Source of the DNA: JAEUJM01 sp041918615
GTDB lineage: Bacteria; Actinomycetota; Acidimicrobiia; Acidimicrobiales; DATDAH01
DNA: 64,000 nucleotides
Assembly: GCA_041918615.1 (NCBI GenBank)
Contig: JAYRVH010000022.1
Location: 1-64,000 of the forward strand
Direction of reading: 5' to 3'
Below the pieces are notes generated by a model. It ran no database searches and was not told the origin of the DNA. It saw only the letters and a list, made by a program, of their open reading frames with translations. This document shows, piece by piece, positions 7,553 through 16,360 of the stretch. The position numbers and the translations under genes are program-made. Position 1 is the stretch's first letter. Every line of letters begins with the position of its first letter.

Positions 7553-8401
7553 GTGGAACTCGACGCGGGAACCGTCCTGCTGCAGTGGGCCACCGGCGGC
7601 CTGGCCTTCCTGTGGGTCACCACACGTCACCGCCTCCTGGGCATCGGGTACGGCTGGCTGCTGCGCGCGGTCTACGGGCTCATGGCCGCCGGAGCGGTGT
7701 GGGTCGGTCAGAAGACCGACCCCTACCTGCCCCGCGATCTGGCCGCAGCCGGCGTGGCGGTGGCCGCGGCGGCGGCCCTGGCGGTGTCGTACGCCCGGCG
7801 CAAGGCCGGGGTGGCGGGCCAGCGCGAGGTGGTCGAGGCCCGCTCGGCCCGGGTCACGGCCATGACCGGCATCGACCGCCGGGAGACTGTCGGTGATCGC
7901 TCGTTGCCCGAGTTCCCACCGTCGCTCGACCTGATCGCGCCGGTCATCGGCCTGCTCGGCCTGATCGCCGCCGGGGCCCACATCGGCGACCCGGCCTGGC
8001 TGTCGGTGGCTCGCACGGTGGTGGGCGCGGCCTTCCTGGGCGCGGTCACCGACGCCATGTTGCTGGGCCACTGGTACCTCGTGCAGCCCGGCCTGCCCCG
8101 CGACCCGCTCCGTGAGCTGGTGAAGTGGTCCGCTGCGATCTGGCCGGTCGAGGTCGTGCTGCTGCTCTGGCCCGTCGGCATGGGCTCGGCCCTCTCGGGC
8201 ACGATCGACGACGGGTACGGCGGCATCCTCGGCTGGTTCTGGGTGGCGTGCGTCGTCACCACCATCGGCCTGCTCGCCGTCACCTGGGCCGCGCTCAAGG
8301 AGAAGGAGTACAGCGCGGTGATGGCCGCCACCGGCCTGCTCTACCTGGCCATCCTCACGGCCTTCGGCATGGACCTCGTCGCGAGGGCCATCCTGGCCTG
8401 A
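7553..8401 (+). CDS. Conserved-looking polytopic membrane protein
   Basis: A 282-residue protein with about seven or eight hydrophobic spans separated by short loops. A charged cytosolic stretch at about residues 80-120 (YARRKAGVAG.., VGDRSLPEF) sits between the second and third helices. No enzyme or transporter motif is visible and I do not recognise a family. It starts with GTG 6 bp after the M24 peptidase stop, so it is probably translationally coupled to that gene. Helices such as GVAVAAAAALAVSYA and LLGLIAAGAHIG are clearly membrane segments. Confidence 0.7.
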   Translation: MELDAGTVLLQWATGGLAFLWVTTRHRLLGIGYGWLLRAVYGLMAAGAVWVGQKTDPYLPRDLAAAGVAVAAAAALAVSYARRKAGVAGQREVVEARSARVTAMTGIDRRETVGDRSLPEFPPSLDLIAPVIGLLGLIAAGAHIGDPAWLSVARTVVGAAFLGAVTDAMLLGHWYLVQPGLPRDPLRELVKWSAAIWPVEVVLLLWPVGMGSALSGTIDDGYGGILGWFWVACVVTTIGLLAVTWAALKEKEYSAVMAATGLLYLAILTAFGMDLVARAILA

Positions 8402-8452
8402 CACCCAAATCCATCTCGTCCCATCTCGACCGCGGAACCACCGGCTGGACAG

Positions 8453-8482
8453 TGGACTTTCCTCGGCGCCTGCTCGTATCTT
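8453..8482 (+). promoter_or_regulatory. Promoter of the PhyH enzyme, leaderless
   Basis: TGGACT (8453-8458), an 18-nt spacer and TATCTT (8477-8482) form a recognisable sigma-70-type promoter. The ATG of the next gene begins 6 nt later, so the transcript should start at the ATG without a ribosome binding site. Confidence 0.6.
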
Positions 8483-8488
8483 GGACCC

Positions 8489-9577
8489 ATGCCTCGCCGA
8501 AGCCTTCCCCGCCGCATAGCGGGCCGAGTCAAGCGGGCCTTCCGGCCTGCCGCGCCGACCCCGCAGCCGACACGCCCAGCGGCGGACCAGGAGCGGGCGC
8601 CGGTCGAGCCGTCGGTGGAGGAGCCACCGACGGTCGAGCCGTCGGTGGAGGAGCCTGGCGTTGCCGGGGCCGCCGAGGCCCCTCGCGAGCGTCCCACGCT
8701 CCGCACCATCGCCGCGCCGCCCACGCTGGTCGACGATCGGGCCCAGGCCGAGTTCGAGGACCTGGGGTTCACGGTGATCGACCTGCTGTCCCCAGAGCAG
8801 GCCGAGGCGCTCCTGGGCGAGTGGCGGGGACTCCACCCGGAACCCGGGAACACCGGCGCATGGGAGTGCGACTTCTACAGCGACGACAGCGAGGTCAAGG
8901 CGCGCGCGTACGACGCGATCCAGGACGCCCTCCGCGCATCGATCGAGGCGCACTTCGTCGATCACGAGACGTTCCTCCACAACTTCGTGATGAACTGGCC
9001 CGGGACCGAGGGCGGCCTCGAGCTCCACCAGCACTCGTCGGTCGTCGACGAGGACCGCTTCCGCTCGGCCGTGATCTGGTGTGCGCTCACCGACAGCACC
9101 GAGGCCAACGGCACGCTGAACGTGGTCCCGAAGAGCCACCGGGTGCTTCATCACCACAAGCCCGAGCGCAGCCCCGAGTGGTTCGACGGCCTCCACTCGT
9201 ATCTGGTCGAGAACCATCTGACCGCCGTGAGCCTGCGTCCGGGCCAGGCGCTCGTCTTCGACAACGGGGTCCTTCACTGCTCTTTCGCGAACACCACGGA
9301 CAGTCCCCGTGTCACCGCGGTCGCGACCCTGGCGCGACGTGATTCGGCATTGCGCTACTACGACTGGGTCGGCGACGGTTCGGTCAACATCTACGAGCTC
9401 GAGCCGTCGTTCTTCATCGAGCAGGTCGCCGGCCAGTTCGAATGGGCCAAGCCCGAGGGCCTCGACGTGGTCGGCGTGGAAGAGATCGACTTCCGGGTCC
9501 TCACCGAGGACGAGGTCGCCGCGCTCCTCCCGGAGGGCTCGGCGGGCCGGGGCGACAAGGTCGCCGGCTGGCTGTAA
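8489..9577 (+). CDS. PhyH-family Fe(II)/2-oxoglutarate oxygenase with an HxH motif
   Basis: This 362-residue protein has a phytanoyl-CoA dioxygenase fold: VVPKSHR near residue 213, the distal metal histidine H263 in VLHCSFAN, and the 2-oxoglutarate-binding R274 eleven residues later. In the proximal motif the usual H-x-D is H180-Q181-H182, so a histidine replaces the metal-binding aspartate. The N-terminus is a basic amphipathic stretch (RRIAGRVKRAF), then a Pro/Glu linker with two VEPSVEEP repeats. PhyH enzymes hydroxylate lipids, amino acids or sugars; the substrate here is unknown. Its promoter is leaderless and it converges on metH. The fold is clear; whether the altered triad supports catalysis is open. 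Confidence 0.82.
   Translation: MPRRSLPRRIAGRVKRAFRPAAPTPQPTRPAADQERAPVEPSVEEPPTVEPSVEEPGVAGAAEAPRERPTLRTIAAPPTLVDDRAQAEFEDLGFTVIDLLSPEQAEALLGEWRGLHPEPGNTGAWECDFYSDDSEVKARAYDAIQDALRASIEAHFVDHETFLHNFVMNWPGTEGGLELHQHSSVVDEDRFRSAVIWCALTDSTEANGTLNVVPKSHRVLHHHKPERSPEWFDGLHSYLVENHLTAVSLRPGQALVFDNGVLHCSFANTTDSPRVTAVATLARRDSALRYYDWVGDGSVNIYELEPSFFIEQVAGQFEWAKPEGLDVVGVEEIDFRVLTEDEVAALLPEGSAGRGDKVAGWL
8601..8655 (+). repeat. 25-bp in-frame direct repeat encoding VEPSVEEP
   Basis: 8601-8625 and 8631-8655 are identical and 30 bp apart, giving a ten-residue protein repeat in the linker of the PhyH enzyme. The repeat keeps the reading frame and probably varies in copy number between strains. Confidence 0.85.
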
Positions 9578-9586
9578 GTGGCAGGC

Positions 9587-12500
9587 TCAGCGGGCCACGA
9601 AGTACTTGGCCCGGGGATGGTGGCAGATCAGCGCCGAGGTCGTCTGCTCGGGTTGGAACTGGTACCCCGTCTCCGCGTTGACTTCGAGCCCGATGCGATC
9701 GGCGCCGAGTAGCTCGGCCACCTTCACGTTGTCCTCGAGATCGGGACACGCGGGGTATCCCCAGGAGTAGCGACCGCCCCGGTACGACTGGCGGAACAGG
9801 CCCTGGAGGCTGGGGCCGTCTTCGTCGGCGAACCCCCACTCCTCCCGGATGCGGTGGTGCCAGAACTCGGCCAGGGCCTCGGCCATCTCGACGCCGAGGC
9901 CATGGAGCAGCAGGTAGTCCTGGTAACGGTCGGCGGCGAAGAGTTCGGCGGCGCGCTCGGAGACCGGCGCGCCCATGGTGACGATCTGCAGGGCGGCATA
10001 GTCGGTGTCGCCCGAGTCGGTCGGTCGGAAGAAGTCCGCGATGCAGAGCCACGGCGCCTTGCGTTGGCGGGGGAACCCGAATCGGAGCCACTCGGCGGTA
10101 CGGGACCCGTCCTTCCAGACCACGAGGTCATCCCCCTCGGCATTCGCGGCGAAGAAGCCGTAGACCACCTGGGGCACGAGGAGGTCGTCTTGCTTGGCGA
10201 GGGCGAACTGCTCGCGCAGGATGGGCCGTATGCGGTGCTTGAATTCGTCGTCCGACTCGCCCGTCTCGGGGCGGAACTGCCACTGGTTGCGGAAGATGGC
10301 CGTCTCGTTCAGATAGGCCGCGATGTCGTCGAGCGCAATGCCCTTCACCACCTTCGAGCCCACGAACGGTGGCACGAGGACGGGGTTGTCGGTCGTCGCC
10401 TCCGGGGACCGCGGCGGGATGGGCGTGCCGTCGTCGTCTGAGGCGAACCGGGCCTTCACCCGTGCGGGCACCACCGAGTCCGACGGCACCCGTCCGTAGG
10501 TGGGATCGTCCTCACCGGTGCGGCGGATCTCGCCCAGGCGGTCCATCACCCGGAGCCCTTCGAACGCATCCTTTCCGTAGAACAGCCGACCTTCGTAGAT
10601 CTCGCGAAGGTCGCGCTCGACGTACGACCGAGTGAGGGCCGCACCTCCGAGCACGACGGGGATGCTCGACAGATCGCGGAGATTCAGCTCCTCGAGGTTG
10701 TCGCGCATGATCAGGGTGCTCTTCACGAGCAGCCCGCTCATGCCGATGGCGTCGGCCTTCACCTCGAGGGCCTTGTCGATCATCTCCGAGATGTTGATCT
10801 TGATCCCGAGGTTGTGGACCTCGTAGCCGTTGTTCGTCAGGATGATGTCGACGAGGTTCTTGCCGATGTCGTGGACGTCACCCTTCACGGTGGCGAGCAC
10901 GATCGTTCCCTTGCCGGTGTCGCCCTCGACCCGTTCCATGTGGGGCTCGAGGAAGGCCACCGCCGCCTTCATGGTCTCGGCCGACTGGAGCACGAAAGGC
11001 AGCTGCATCTCGCCGGTGGCGAAGAGCTCGCCCACCACCTTCATCCCGGCGAGGAGCGTGTCGTTGACGATGGCCAGGGCAGCCGTGCCCGCGTCGAGGG
11101 CCTCCTGCAGGTCATCGTCGAGTCCGTCGCGCTCACCGTCGATGATCCGCTGGGAGAGGCGCCGCTCGAGCGTCCAGTCGGAGCGATCCTCCTGCACCAC
11201 ATCGGCGGCCTGCACGTCCTCGAACACCGCGAGCAGCGCTTGGAGGGGGTCGTACCTCGGGTCGTCGCCGCTTCCCCCGGCGGTGCCGCGACGGTCGTGG
11301 ACGAGGTCGAGGCACACCTCTCGTTGCTGTTCGGGCACCTTGTTGAGCGGCATGATCCTTGCAGCGTGCACGATGGCCGAGTCGAGGCCGGCCTGCACCG
11401 CTTCGTGCAGGAACACCGAGTTGAGTACGTGGCGCGCGGCCGGCTTGAGCCCGAACGAGACGTTGGAGACGCCGAGGGTGGTGAATGCGCCCGGGATCTC
11501 GGCCTTGATGCGACCGATGGCGTCGAGGGTGGCCATGGCGTCGCGGCGCAGGTCGTCGTCGCCCGTGGAGAGCGGGAAGGTGAGGGCGTCGAAGATGAGG
11601 TCGGACGCCTCGAGGCCGTAGCGGTCGACGGCGATGCCGTGGATGCGATGTGCGATGCGCATCTTCCACTCCACGTCGCGTGCCTGGCCCTCCTCGTCGA
11701 TGAGGAGGCAGATCACGGCGGCGCCGTACTCCTTGCAGAGACGGAACACGCGGTCGAGGCGTGAGCCCTCGGCCTCGCCGTCCTCGAGGTTGGCCGAGTT
11801 GAGGATGGCCCGGCCGCCGAGCCACTGGAGGCCTGCTTCCATCACCTGTGGCTCGGTCGAGTCCATCACCAGGGGCGCACTGGCCTGGGTGGCGAAGCGC
11901 TTGGCGACCTCGTCCATGTCGGTGGTGCCGTCGCGTCCCACGTAGTCGACGCACACGTCGAGCACATGGGAGCCCTCCTTCACCTGGTCCTTGGCCATCT
12001 GGACGCAGGTGTCCCAGTCGGCCTCGAGCAGGGCCTCCTTGAACTTCTTCGACCCGTTGGCGTTGGTGCGTTCACCGATGATCATGAACGAGGTGTCCTG
12101 GTGGAACGGCACCTGGCTGTAGATCGACGTCGCCCCCGGCTCGTGCTCGGGGGTGCGCGAGGCCGGGGTGAGGTCGCGGCACTGCTCGACCACCTGGCGG
12201 AGGTGCTCGGGTGTGGTTCCACAGCAGCCGCCGACCACCTGCACGCCGAGCTCGGTGATGAACCGGGTCTGGTACTCGACCAGTTGCTCCGGCGTGAGGT
12301 CGTAGTGCATCTTGCCGTCGACCACGCTCGGCAGCCCGGCGTTGGGCAAACACGAGATCGGCATGCGTGCGTGCTGGGAGAGGTGTCGCAGGTGCTCGCC
12401 CATCTCGGCCGGACCGGTGGCGCAGTTCAGCCCGATGATGTCGGGCCGCATGGGGTCGAGGGCGGACAGGGCGGCGCCGATCTCGGTGCCGGGGAGCATC

Positions 12501-13090
12501 CGGCCCGTGAGCTCCATGGTCACCTGTACCTGGAGCGGCACCTCGTGACCTGCTGAGACCATGGCCCGACGCGCCCCGTTCATGGCGGCCTTCACGCTCA
12601 GGAGGTCGAACATGGTCTCGATGATCAGGAGGTCGACGCCCCCCTCGAGGAGCGCGGCGGCCTGGATCTCGAAGCCGTCCCGCAGCTCGCCGTAGCGGAC
12701 CTGCCCGAGAGACGGGAACTTGGTGCCGGGACCGATGGAGCCGGCCACGAACCGGGGGTGGTCGGCGGTCGAGTAGCCGTCGGCCACCTCTCGGGCGATG
12801 CGGGCCGCCGCCAGGTTGATCTCGTGTGCCCGGTCGGCCAAGCCGTACTCGCCCAAGGTCACCGGCAGTCCGCCGAAGGTGTCGGTCTCCACCACGTCGA
12901 CACCCACCTCGAGGTAGGCCTTGTGGAACTCGGCGACCACGTCGGGCCGGGTGATCGCGAGGTACTCGTTGCACCCCTCGAGCTCGGGGCCGCCGAAGTC
13001 GTCCGCGGTGAGGTCGAGGGTCTGCAGGAAGGTCCCGGTCGCGCCGTCGTACACGACCACGCGTTCGCTCACCAGATCCAGGAATGCCAT
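9587..13090 (-). CDS. metH: Cobalamin-dependent methionine synthase
   Basis: A 1167-residue enzyme that moves a methyl group from methyltetrahydrofolate via cobalamin to homocysteine. The homocysteine domain (1 to about 310) includes the zinc-site GGCCGTT. The pterin domain begins with IIGERTNANGSK near 340. The cobalamin domain carries GDVHDIG near 738, with the lower-ligand histidine. The C-terminal reactivation domain ends GYQFQPEQTTSAL..HPRAKY. The length and domain order are those of full MetH. It is divergent from the tandem PhyH gene with 108 bp between, too short for a cobalamin riboswitch, and none is seen. The cobalamin adenosyltransferase at 19923 fits a B12-using cell. Confidence 0.96.
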   Translation of the reverse strand: MAFLDLVSERVVVYDGATGTFLQTLDLTADDFGGPELEGCNEYLAITRPDVVAEFHKAYLEVGVDVVETDTFGGLPVTLGEYGLADRAHEINLAAARIAREVADGYSTADHPRFVAGSIGPGTKFPSLGQVRYGELRDGFEIQAAALLEGGVDLLIIETMFDLLSVKAAMNGARRAMVSAGHEVPLQVQVTMELTGRMLPGTEIGAALSALDPMRPDIIGLNCATGPAEMGEHLRHLSQHARMPISCLPNAGLPSVVDGKMHYDLTPEQLVEYQTRFITELGVQVVGGCCGTTPEHLRQVVEQCRDLTPASRTPEHEPGATSIYSQVPFHQDTSFMIIGERTNANGSKKFKEALLEADWDTCVQMAKDQVKEGSHVLDVCVDYVGRDGTTDMDEVAKRFATQASAPLVMDSTEPQVMEAGLQWLGGRAILNSANLEDGEAEGSRLDRVFRLCKEYGAAVICLLIDEEGQARDVEWKMRIAHRIHGIAVDRYGLEASDLIFDALTFPLSTGDDDLRRDAMATLDAIGRIKAEIPGAFTTLGVSNVSFGLKPAARHVLNSVFLHEAVQAGLDSAIVHAARIMPLNKVPEQQREVCLDLVHDRRGTAGGSGDDPRYDPLQALLAVFEDVQAADVVQEDRSDWTLERRLSQRIIDGERDGLDDDLQEALDAGTAALAIVNDTLLAGMKVVGELFATGEMQLPFVLQSAETMKAAVAFLEPHMERVEGDTGKGTIVLATVKGDVHDIGKNLVDIILTNNGYEVHNLGIKINISEMIDKALEVKADAIGMSGLLVKSTLIMRDNLEELNLRDLSSIPVVLGGAALTRSYVERDLREIYEGRLFYGKDAFEGLRVMDRLGEIRRTGEDDPTYGRVPSDSVVPARVKARFASDDDGTPIPPRSPEATTDNPVLVPPFVGSKVVKGIALDDIAAYLNETAIFRNQWQFRPETGESDDEFKHRIRPILREQFALAKQDDLLVPQVVYGFFAANAEGDDLVVWKDGSRTAEWLRFGFPRQRKAPWLCIADFFRPTDSGDTDYAALQIVTMGAPVSERAAELFAADRYQDYLLLHGLGVEMAEALAEFWHHRIREEWGFADEDGPSLQGLFRQSYRGGRYSWGYPACPDLEDNVKVAELLGADRIGLEVNAETGYQFQPEQTTSALICHHPRAKYFVAR

Positions 13091-13186
13091 CCGGGCAGGC
13101 TACCGACCGGCCCTGCGGATCGAGAAAGCGGTATTGGCCCCCTGCGGCCCCGGCTCCCGATTCCTCGTCGTCCACGGGCCGCGCGG

Positions 13187-13192
13187 TAGTCT
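13187..13192 (+). promoter_or_regulatory. -10-like TAGTCT, leaderless promoter of the tandem PhyH gene
   Basis: TAGTCT followed by exactly 6 nt and the GTG at 13199. No Shine-Dalgarno is present. Confidence 0.5.
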
Positions 13193-13198
13193 GGACGG

Positions 13199-15247
13199 GT
13201 GCCGAAAGTGAATGGCGATGGCTCCAGGCGGTTCAGCTTGCGACGCCGCAGCCCACAGCCCGCCTCGCCGGACGCTTCGTCGCCGGCCGCGCCCTCGCCG
13301 GACACGCTGTTGTCGCCCGAGCTCGAGGCGGCGTTCCGGCGAGACGGCTACGTGGTCGTCTCGCTGCTCGACGACCACGGGGTCGAGGCGCTTCGCAGGG
13401 CCTTCGAGGACCTGGGGCGCGCGCCGGGTGACGCCTACCTGGCCTGCCACTCCTCTCGCCACAGCTACGACGCCAGCTATCGCCGTGCGGCGGCAGGGAT
13501 CGTCCGGGCCCACATCGCTCCCCACCTCGACGAGCATGTACAGGGACAACGGCCGGTCGGAGGCGAGTTCCTGGTGCGGTGGCCGGGGTTCATGGGGGGC
13601 GCGGGGCTGCACCGCGACGCCGCAATCGTCGACGAGGGCGTGAGCCGGTCGGCCACCGTCTGGTTGGCCATCAACCGGGTCGAGTACGACACCGTGCCGT
13701 TCTGGTTCGTGCCCGGCAGCCACCGCTGGTGGCCGCAGGGCGTGGTGGGCGACTTGCGGGACGTGGGTGAGCGCATCGCGGCCCAGCACAGCGCGCCGGT
13801 GCTCCTCGACCCTGGTCAGGCGGTGATCTGCGACCGTGCCCTGCTGTGGTTCACGCCGCCCAAGACGACCGACCGGCCCGCCCTCTGGGCGACGCTGGCC
13901 CTCGTCGCCGACGGCGCCCCGTTGATCCGGTCGGTGGCGAGGCCGGGCGATGGGATCGAGCTCTTCGAGGACGACGAGGCGTCGATCCTCGGCCGCAGCG
14001 CCTTCCTGCCCGAACTCGTGGGCGGGAAGCCGCTCCGAACACTGCCGGCGGCGGCGCCCCTGACGGTCGAGGCGCTCGACGCCTTGGTGGCCGAGGGTCG
14101 GGCGGTGCGTACCGACACCCCCTGCGCCGCCACGCTCAACGCCCACGCCCAGTGGTGCCACCGCTGCGGCGAGGTGGATCGGTCGGCCCCACCGCCGGAC
14201 CCCTGGGTCGGCACGGTCGAGCACCTGTGCGATCGGTGTCGGGCCGACGAGCCGGCGCTGATCGCCCACGCCGACGCGCGGGGTGAGTACGCCGACCTCG
14301 ACGTCGAGGCATGGGTCGGTCGGCGGCCCGCGCCCCGCGAGCGCGACGAGTGGGCGCGATGCACCCACACGTCCGAGCAGGCCATCACCCACCTCGGCGC
14401 CGATGCTGATGCCCGCGTGCTCGTCGACCCGGTGCTCGATGACCGGTTGCGCCGCGACGGCTACGTCGTGTTCCCCGAGCCACTGATCGACCGGGACGCC
14501 GCTGCCGGCCTCCGCGGTGAGTTCGCCCGCCTCCGGGGCCTCGCCGGTGACGGCTTCCACAACGACTTCAACGATCGCGACCGGGTCTACCGCCGCAACG
14601 CCGACGCAGCCATCGCCGCTGCGCTCGACCCCGTCATGCAGGGCGTCTTCAACGGCTACCGGGCCTTCATCAGGCCGTTCCTGTGCAAGTTCCCTGGCGA
14701 AGGCAGCTACTTCGAACCGCACCGCGATTGGATGTACGTCGACGAGCACCGGGGTGTCAGCTCGTTCGTCTTCTTCGTGGCCCTCGAGGACATCGACCTC
14801 GAGAACGGCCAGGTTTGTGTCCTGCCTCGCAGCCACCGCTTCGACGACATGTTGCGGGGGACCGATCTGTGGTCGCCATGGGTCGCTCACGAGGCCGTCC
14901 TCCGCGATCGCTTCGAGACGTTCTCCCTCAAGGCTGGCCAAGTCGCCGTTTGGAACCATGCCGCGGTCCACGGCTCGTACCCCAACGTCACGTCGGATCC
15001 ACGGATCGCGGCGGGCATGTGGGTGTGTCCCGAGGACGCCCAGTTGGTGCACTTCCGGCGTATCGACGGGTCGACCGCGGCCCGCTACGAGGTCGACCCG
15101 GAGTTCTTCCGAAGGGAGAACCCCTACGCGATGCAGGCCGCGCCGCCGCGGTTGCCGGTCACCGAGATCTTGCCGGTCGGCGGTCGGGACCTCGATGCAG
15201 ACGAGCTGGCCGAGGCGCTCGACCGAGAACTGCTCGCCCAGGCCTGA
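13199..15247 (+). CDS. Tandem PhyH-domain protein, first domain degenerate
   Basis: The 682-residue protein contains two PhyH-type oxygenase domains. The second (about 410-660) is complete: H508 and D510 in EPHRDW, distal H591 in AVHGSYPN and 2-oxoglutarate-binding R602. The first (about 40-260) keeps H138 and D140 in LHRDAA, but the distal histidine position is W217 in ALLWFTPP, so it should not bind iron normally and may bind substrate or be structural. Between them, near residues 316-345, are two CxxC pairs (CHRC, CDRC) that look like a small zinc ribbon. The leaderless GTG start lies beside a TAGTCT hexamer. It faces the WelO5-like gene convergently. Substrate unknown. Confidence 0.85.
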   Translation: MPKVNGDGSRRFSLRRRSPQPASPDASSPAAPSPDTLLSPELEAAFRRDGYVVVSLLDDHGVEALRRAFEDLGRAPGDAYLACHSSRHSYDASYRRAAAGIVRAHIAPHLDEHVQGQRPVGGEFLVRWPGFMGGAGLHRDAAIVDEGVSRSATVWLAINRVEYDTVPFWFVPGSHRWWPQGVVGDLRDVGERIAAQHSAPVLLDPGQAVICDRALLWFTPPKTTDRPALWATLALVADGAPLIRSVARPGDGIELFEDDEASILGRSAFLPELVGGKPLRTLPAAAPLTVEALDALVAEGRAVRTDTPCAATLNAHAQWCHRCGEVDRSAPPPDPWVGTVEHLCDRCRADEPALIAHADARGEYADLDVEAWVGRRPAPRERDEWARCTHTSEQAITHLGADADARVLVDPVLDDRLRRDGYVVFPEPLIDRDAAAGLRGEFARLRGLAGDGFHNDFNDRDRVYRRNADAAIAAALDPVMQGVFNGYRAFIRPFLCKFPGEGSYFEPHRDWMYVDEHRGVSSFVFFVALEDIDLENGQVCVLPRSHRFDDMLRGTDLWSPWVAHEAVLRDRFETFSLKAGQVAVWNHAAVHGSYPNVTSDPRIAAGMWVCPEDAQLVHFRRIDGSTAARYEVDPEFFRRENPYAMQAAPPRLPVTEILPVGGRDLDADELAEALDRELLAQA

Positions 15248-15401
15248 GCAGTCCTCGCGAGCCAGTACCGGGGCGGCCACGGCCGGCCGCTACAACAGCG
15301 GGGAAGGCAGAGCGGTGGAGGAGAACGCGGGAGGCGCGCCTGCCGCCTCTCCCGATCGAGGTCGGCGGCAACGATGCCGCGGTGTGCGGCCGTGACTCAG
15401 G

Positions 15402-16262
15402 TCAGCACCAGAAGTGGAGGTACTTGCCGTCGATGCTCGGCGCGCTGAAGCCCCCGTAGGTGATTCGGGGGACCTTGCCGCTGACCTCGTCGACCCGATG
15501 CCAACGCCAGCCGCCACCGAAGAGCACCATCTCACCAGGGGCCAGGGAGATCTTCATGGCGTTGAGCTCATCGAACTCGTGGTCGTCGCGGCCATAGGTC
15601 CACTCGGTGGTCTCGTCGGGCTTGAAGGTGTCCCAGAGCAGGTCGTAGACGGAAAGGGCGCCGCCGCTGTCGGGCGGCTGCAGCATGGCGAAGTAGCTCA
15701 GGTGGTCGTGGGTGCGCGTGGTGGTGATCAGATGGCTCATGGCCCCGTCCTCGTGCTGGCCACGGAATTCGTTCCCGACGTGTGCCTTCAGCCCACCCCA
15801 GCCCGGTTCGTACCAACGAACATTGCCCGGGTTGTAGTCGCGGCCGTTCTCCGACGGTGCCGCTGGCTCGAGCCCACCGGCCATCGGACGCACGATGTCG
15901 CCGATCCGATCCTGGGGGTCGAAGCCGAAGGCCTCCCGGTAGATCGCCCGGCACTTGACGGCGTCGTCGATGTGCTCGGATCGATCCGAGCCCTCCGGCA
16001 CCTGGTAGAGGGGCATGCCCAGCATCGCGCCGAAGAACTCGTCGGTGGCCTCTTGCTTGTTGGCGTTGAGGATCGGCAACGCCCGCTCGATCTCCTCGGG
16101 TGTGAAGACCCCGGTGATGGTCATGCCGTCGAGTTGGTGCGCGATGACATCCGCGACCGCGGTCGGATGCTTGGGAGTGTCGGCAGCCGCGATGGTCTTC
16201 CACCGAAGATCGAGCCGCGAGGGCGTGTTGTTCCGGCGCTTCCGATTGAGGAGCAATCCCAC
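15402..16262 (-). CDS. WelO5-like Fe(II)/2-oxoglutarate enzyme with HxG halogenase motif
   Basis: From the GTG chosen here the protein has 286 residues. The proximal metal motif is H161-V-G163 (KAHVGNEF), with glycine where hydroxylases have Asp or Glu; the distal histidine is H255 (WRWHRVDE) and the 2-oxoglutarate arginine is R266. Loss of the carboxylate leaves a site for chloride or bromide and defines the aliphatic halogenases. The flanking phrases DHLSYFAMLQPP, GGALSVYDLLW and GEMVLFGGG resemble the cyanobacterial enzyme WelO5 as I recall it, and the H-to-H spacing is about the same. GGAGG lies 8 nt before the GTG and a good promoter lies just upstream. An in-frame ATG at 16325 falls inside the -35 box and is rejected. 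Substrate unknown. Confidence 0.78.
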   Translation of the reverse strand: MGLLLNRKRRNNTPSRLDLRWKTIAAADTPKHPTAVADVIAHQLDGMTITGVFTPEEIERALPILNANKQEATDEFFGAMLGMPLYQVPEGSDRSEHIDDAVKCRAIYREAFGFDPQDRIGDIVRPMAGGLEPAAPSENGRDYNPGNVRWYEPGWGGLKAHVGNEFRGQHEDGAMSHLITTTRTHDHLSYFAMLQPPDSGGALSVYDLLWDTFKPDETTEWTYGRDDHEFDELNAMKISLAPGEMVLFGGGWRWHRVDEVSGKVPRITYGGFSAPSIDGKYLHFWC

Positions 16263-16295
16263 GTGGTGAACCTCCGAGTCGAGTGCTGAGGACCC

Positions 16296-16325
16296 ATGAT
16301 AGTCGACGGCTCCGTCTTCGAGCAA
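16296..16325 (-). promoter_or_regulatory. Promoter of the WelO5-like gene
   Basis: On the minus strand TTGCTC, an 18-nt spacer and TATCAT form a good promoter. A transcript starting about 7 nt further on would have a leader of about 28 nt with GGAGG before the GTG at 16262. This gives the gene its own promoter, separate from the transporter upstream. Confidence 0.6.
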
Positions 16326-16360
16326 CGCTCGACCACGCCGCCGACGGCGCGCGCGGAGGC

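Noticed and set aside
8601..8655. CRISPR or mobile repeat
   Set aside because: The 25-bp repeat is in frame within the PhyH coding sequence and encodes a linker repeat.
6158..9277. A minus-strand open frame of more than 1000 codons
   Set aside because: It lies opposite LipB-LipA, the peptidase, the membrane protein and PhyH genes, has Arg/Gly/His-rich sequence with no domains, and reflects the lack of stops in GC-rich antisense frames.
13091..13198. Cobalamin or SAM-type riboswitch before metH
   Set aside because: The 108-bp gap is too short for a cobalamin riboswitch and I could not fit the SAM or SAH consensus by eye.
15248..15401. Terminator between the tandem PhyH and WelO5-like genes
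   Set aside because: GC-rich imperfect hairpins around 15330-15355 are present but bulged and without a T-tract; not strong enough to annotate.
13199..16262. Classical NRPS/PKS cluster around the putative halogenase
   Set aside because: No adenylation, ketosynthase or carrier domains are present in the window, so carrier-bound SyrB2-type halogenation is unlikely.
16263..16325. In-frame ATG at 16325 as the start of the WelO5-like gene
   Set aside because: It lies inside the -35 box, upstream of where transcription would begin, whereas the GTG at 16262 has GGAGG at ideal distance.
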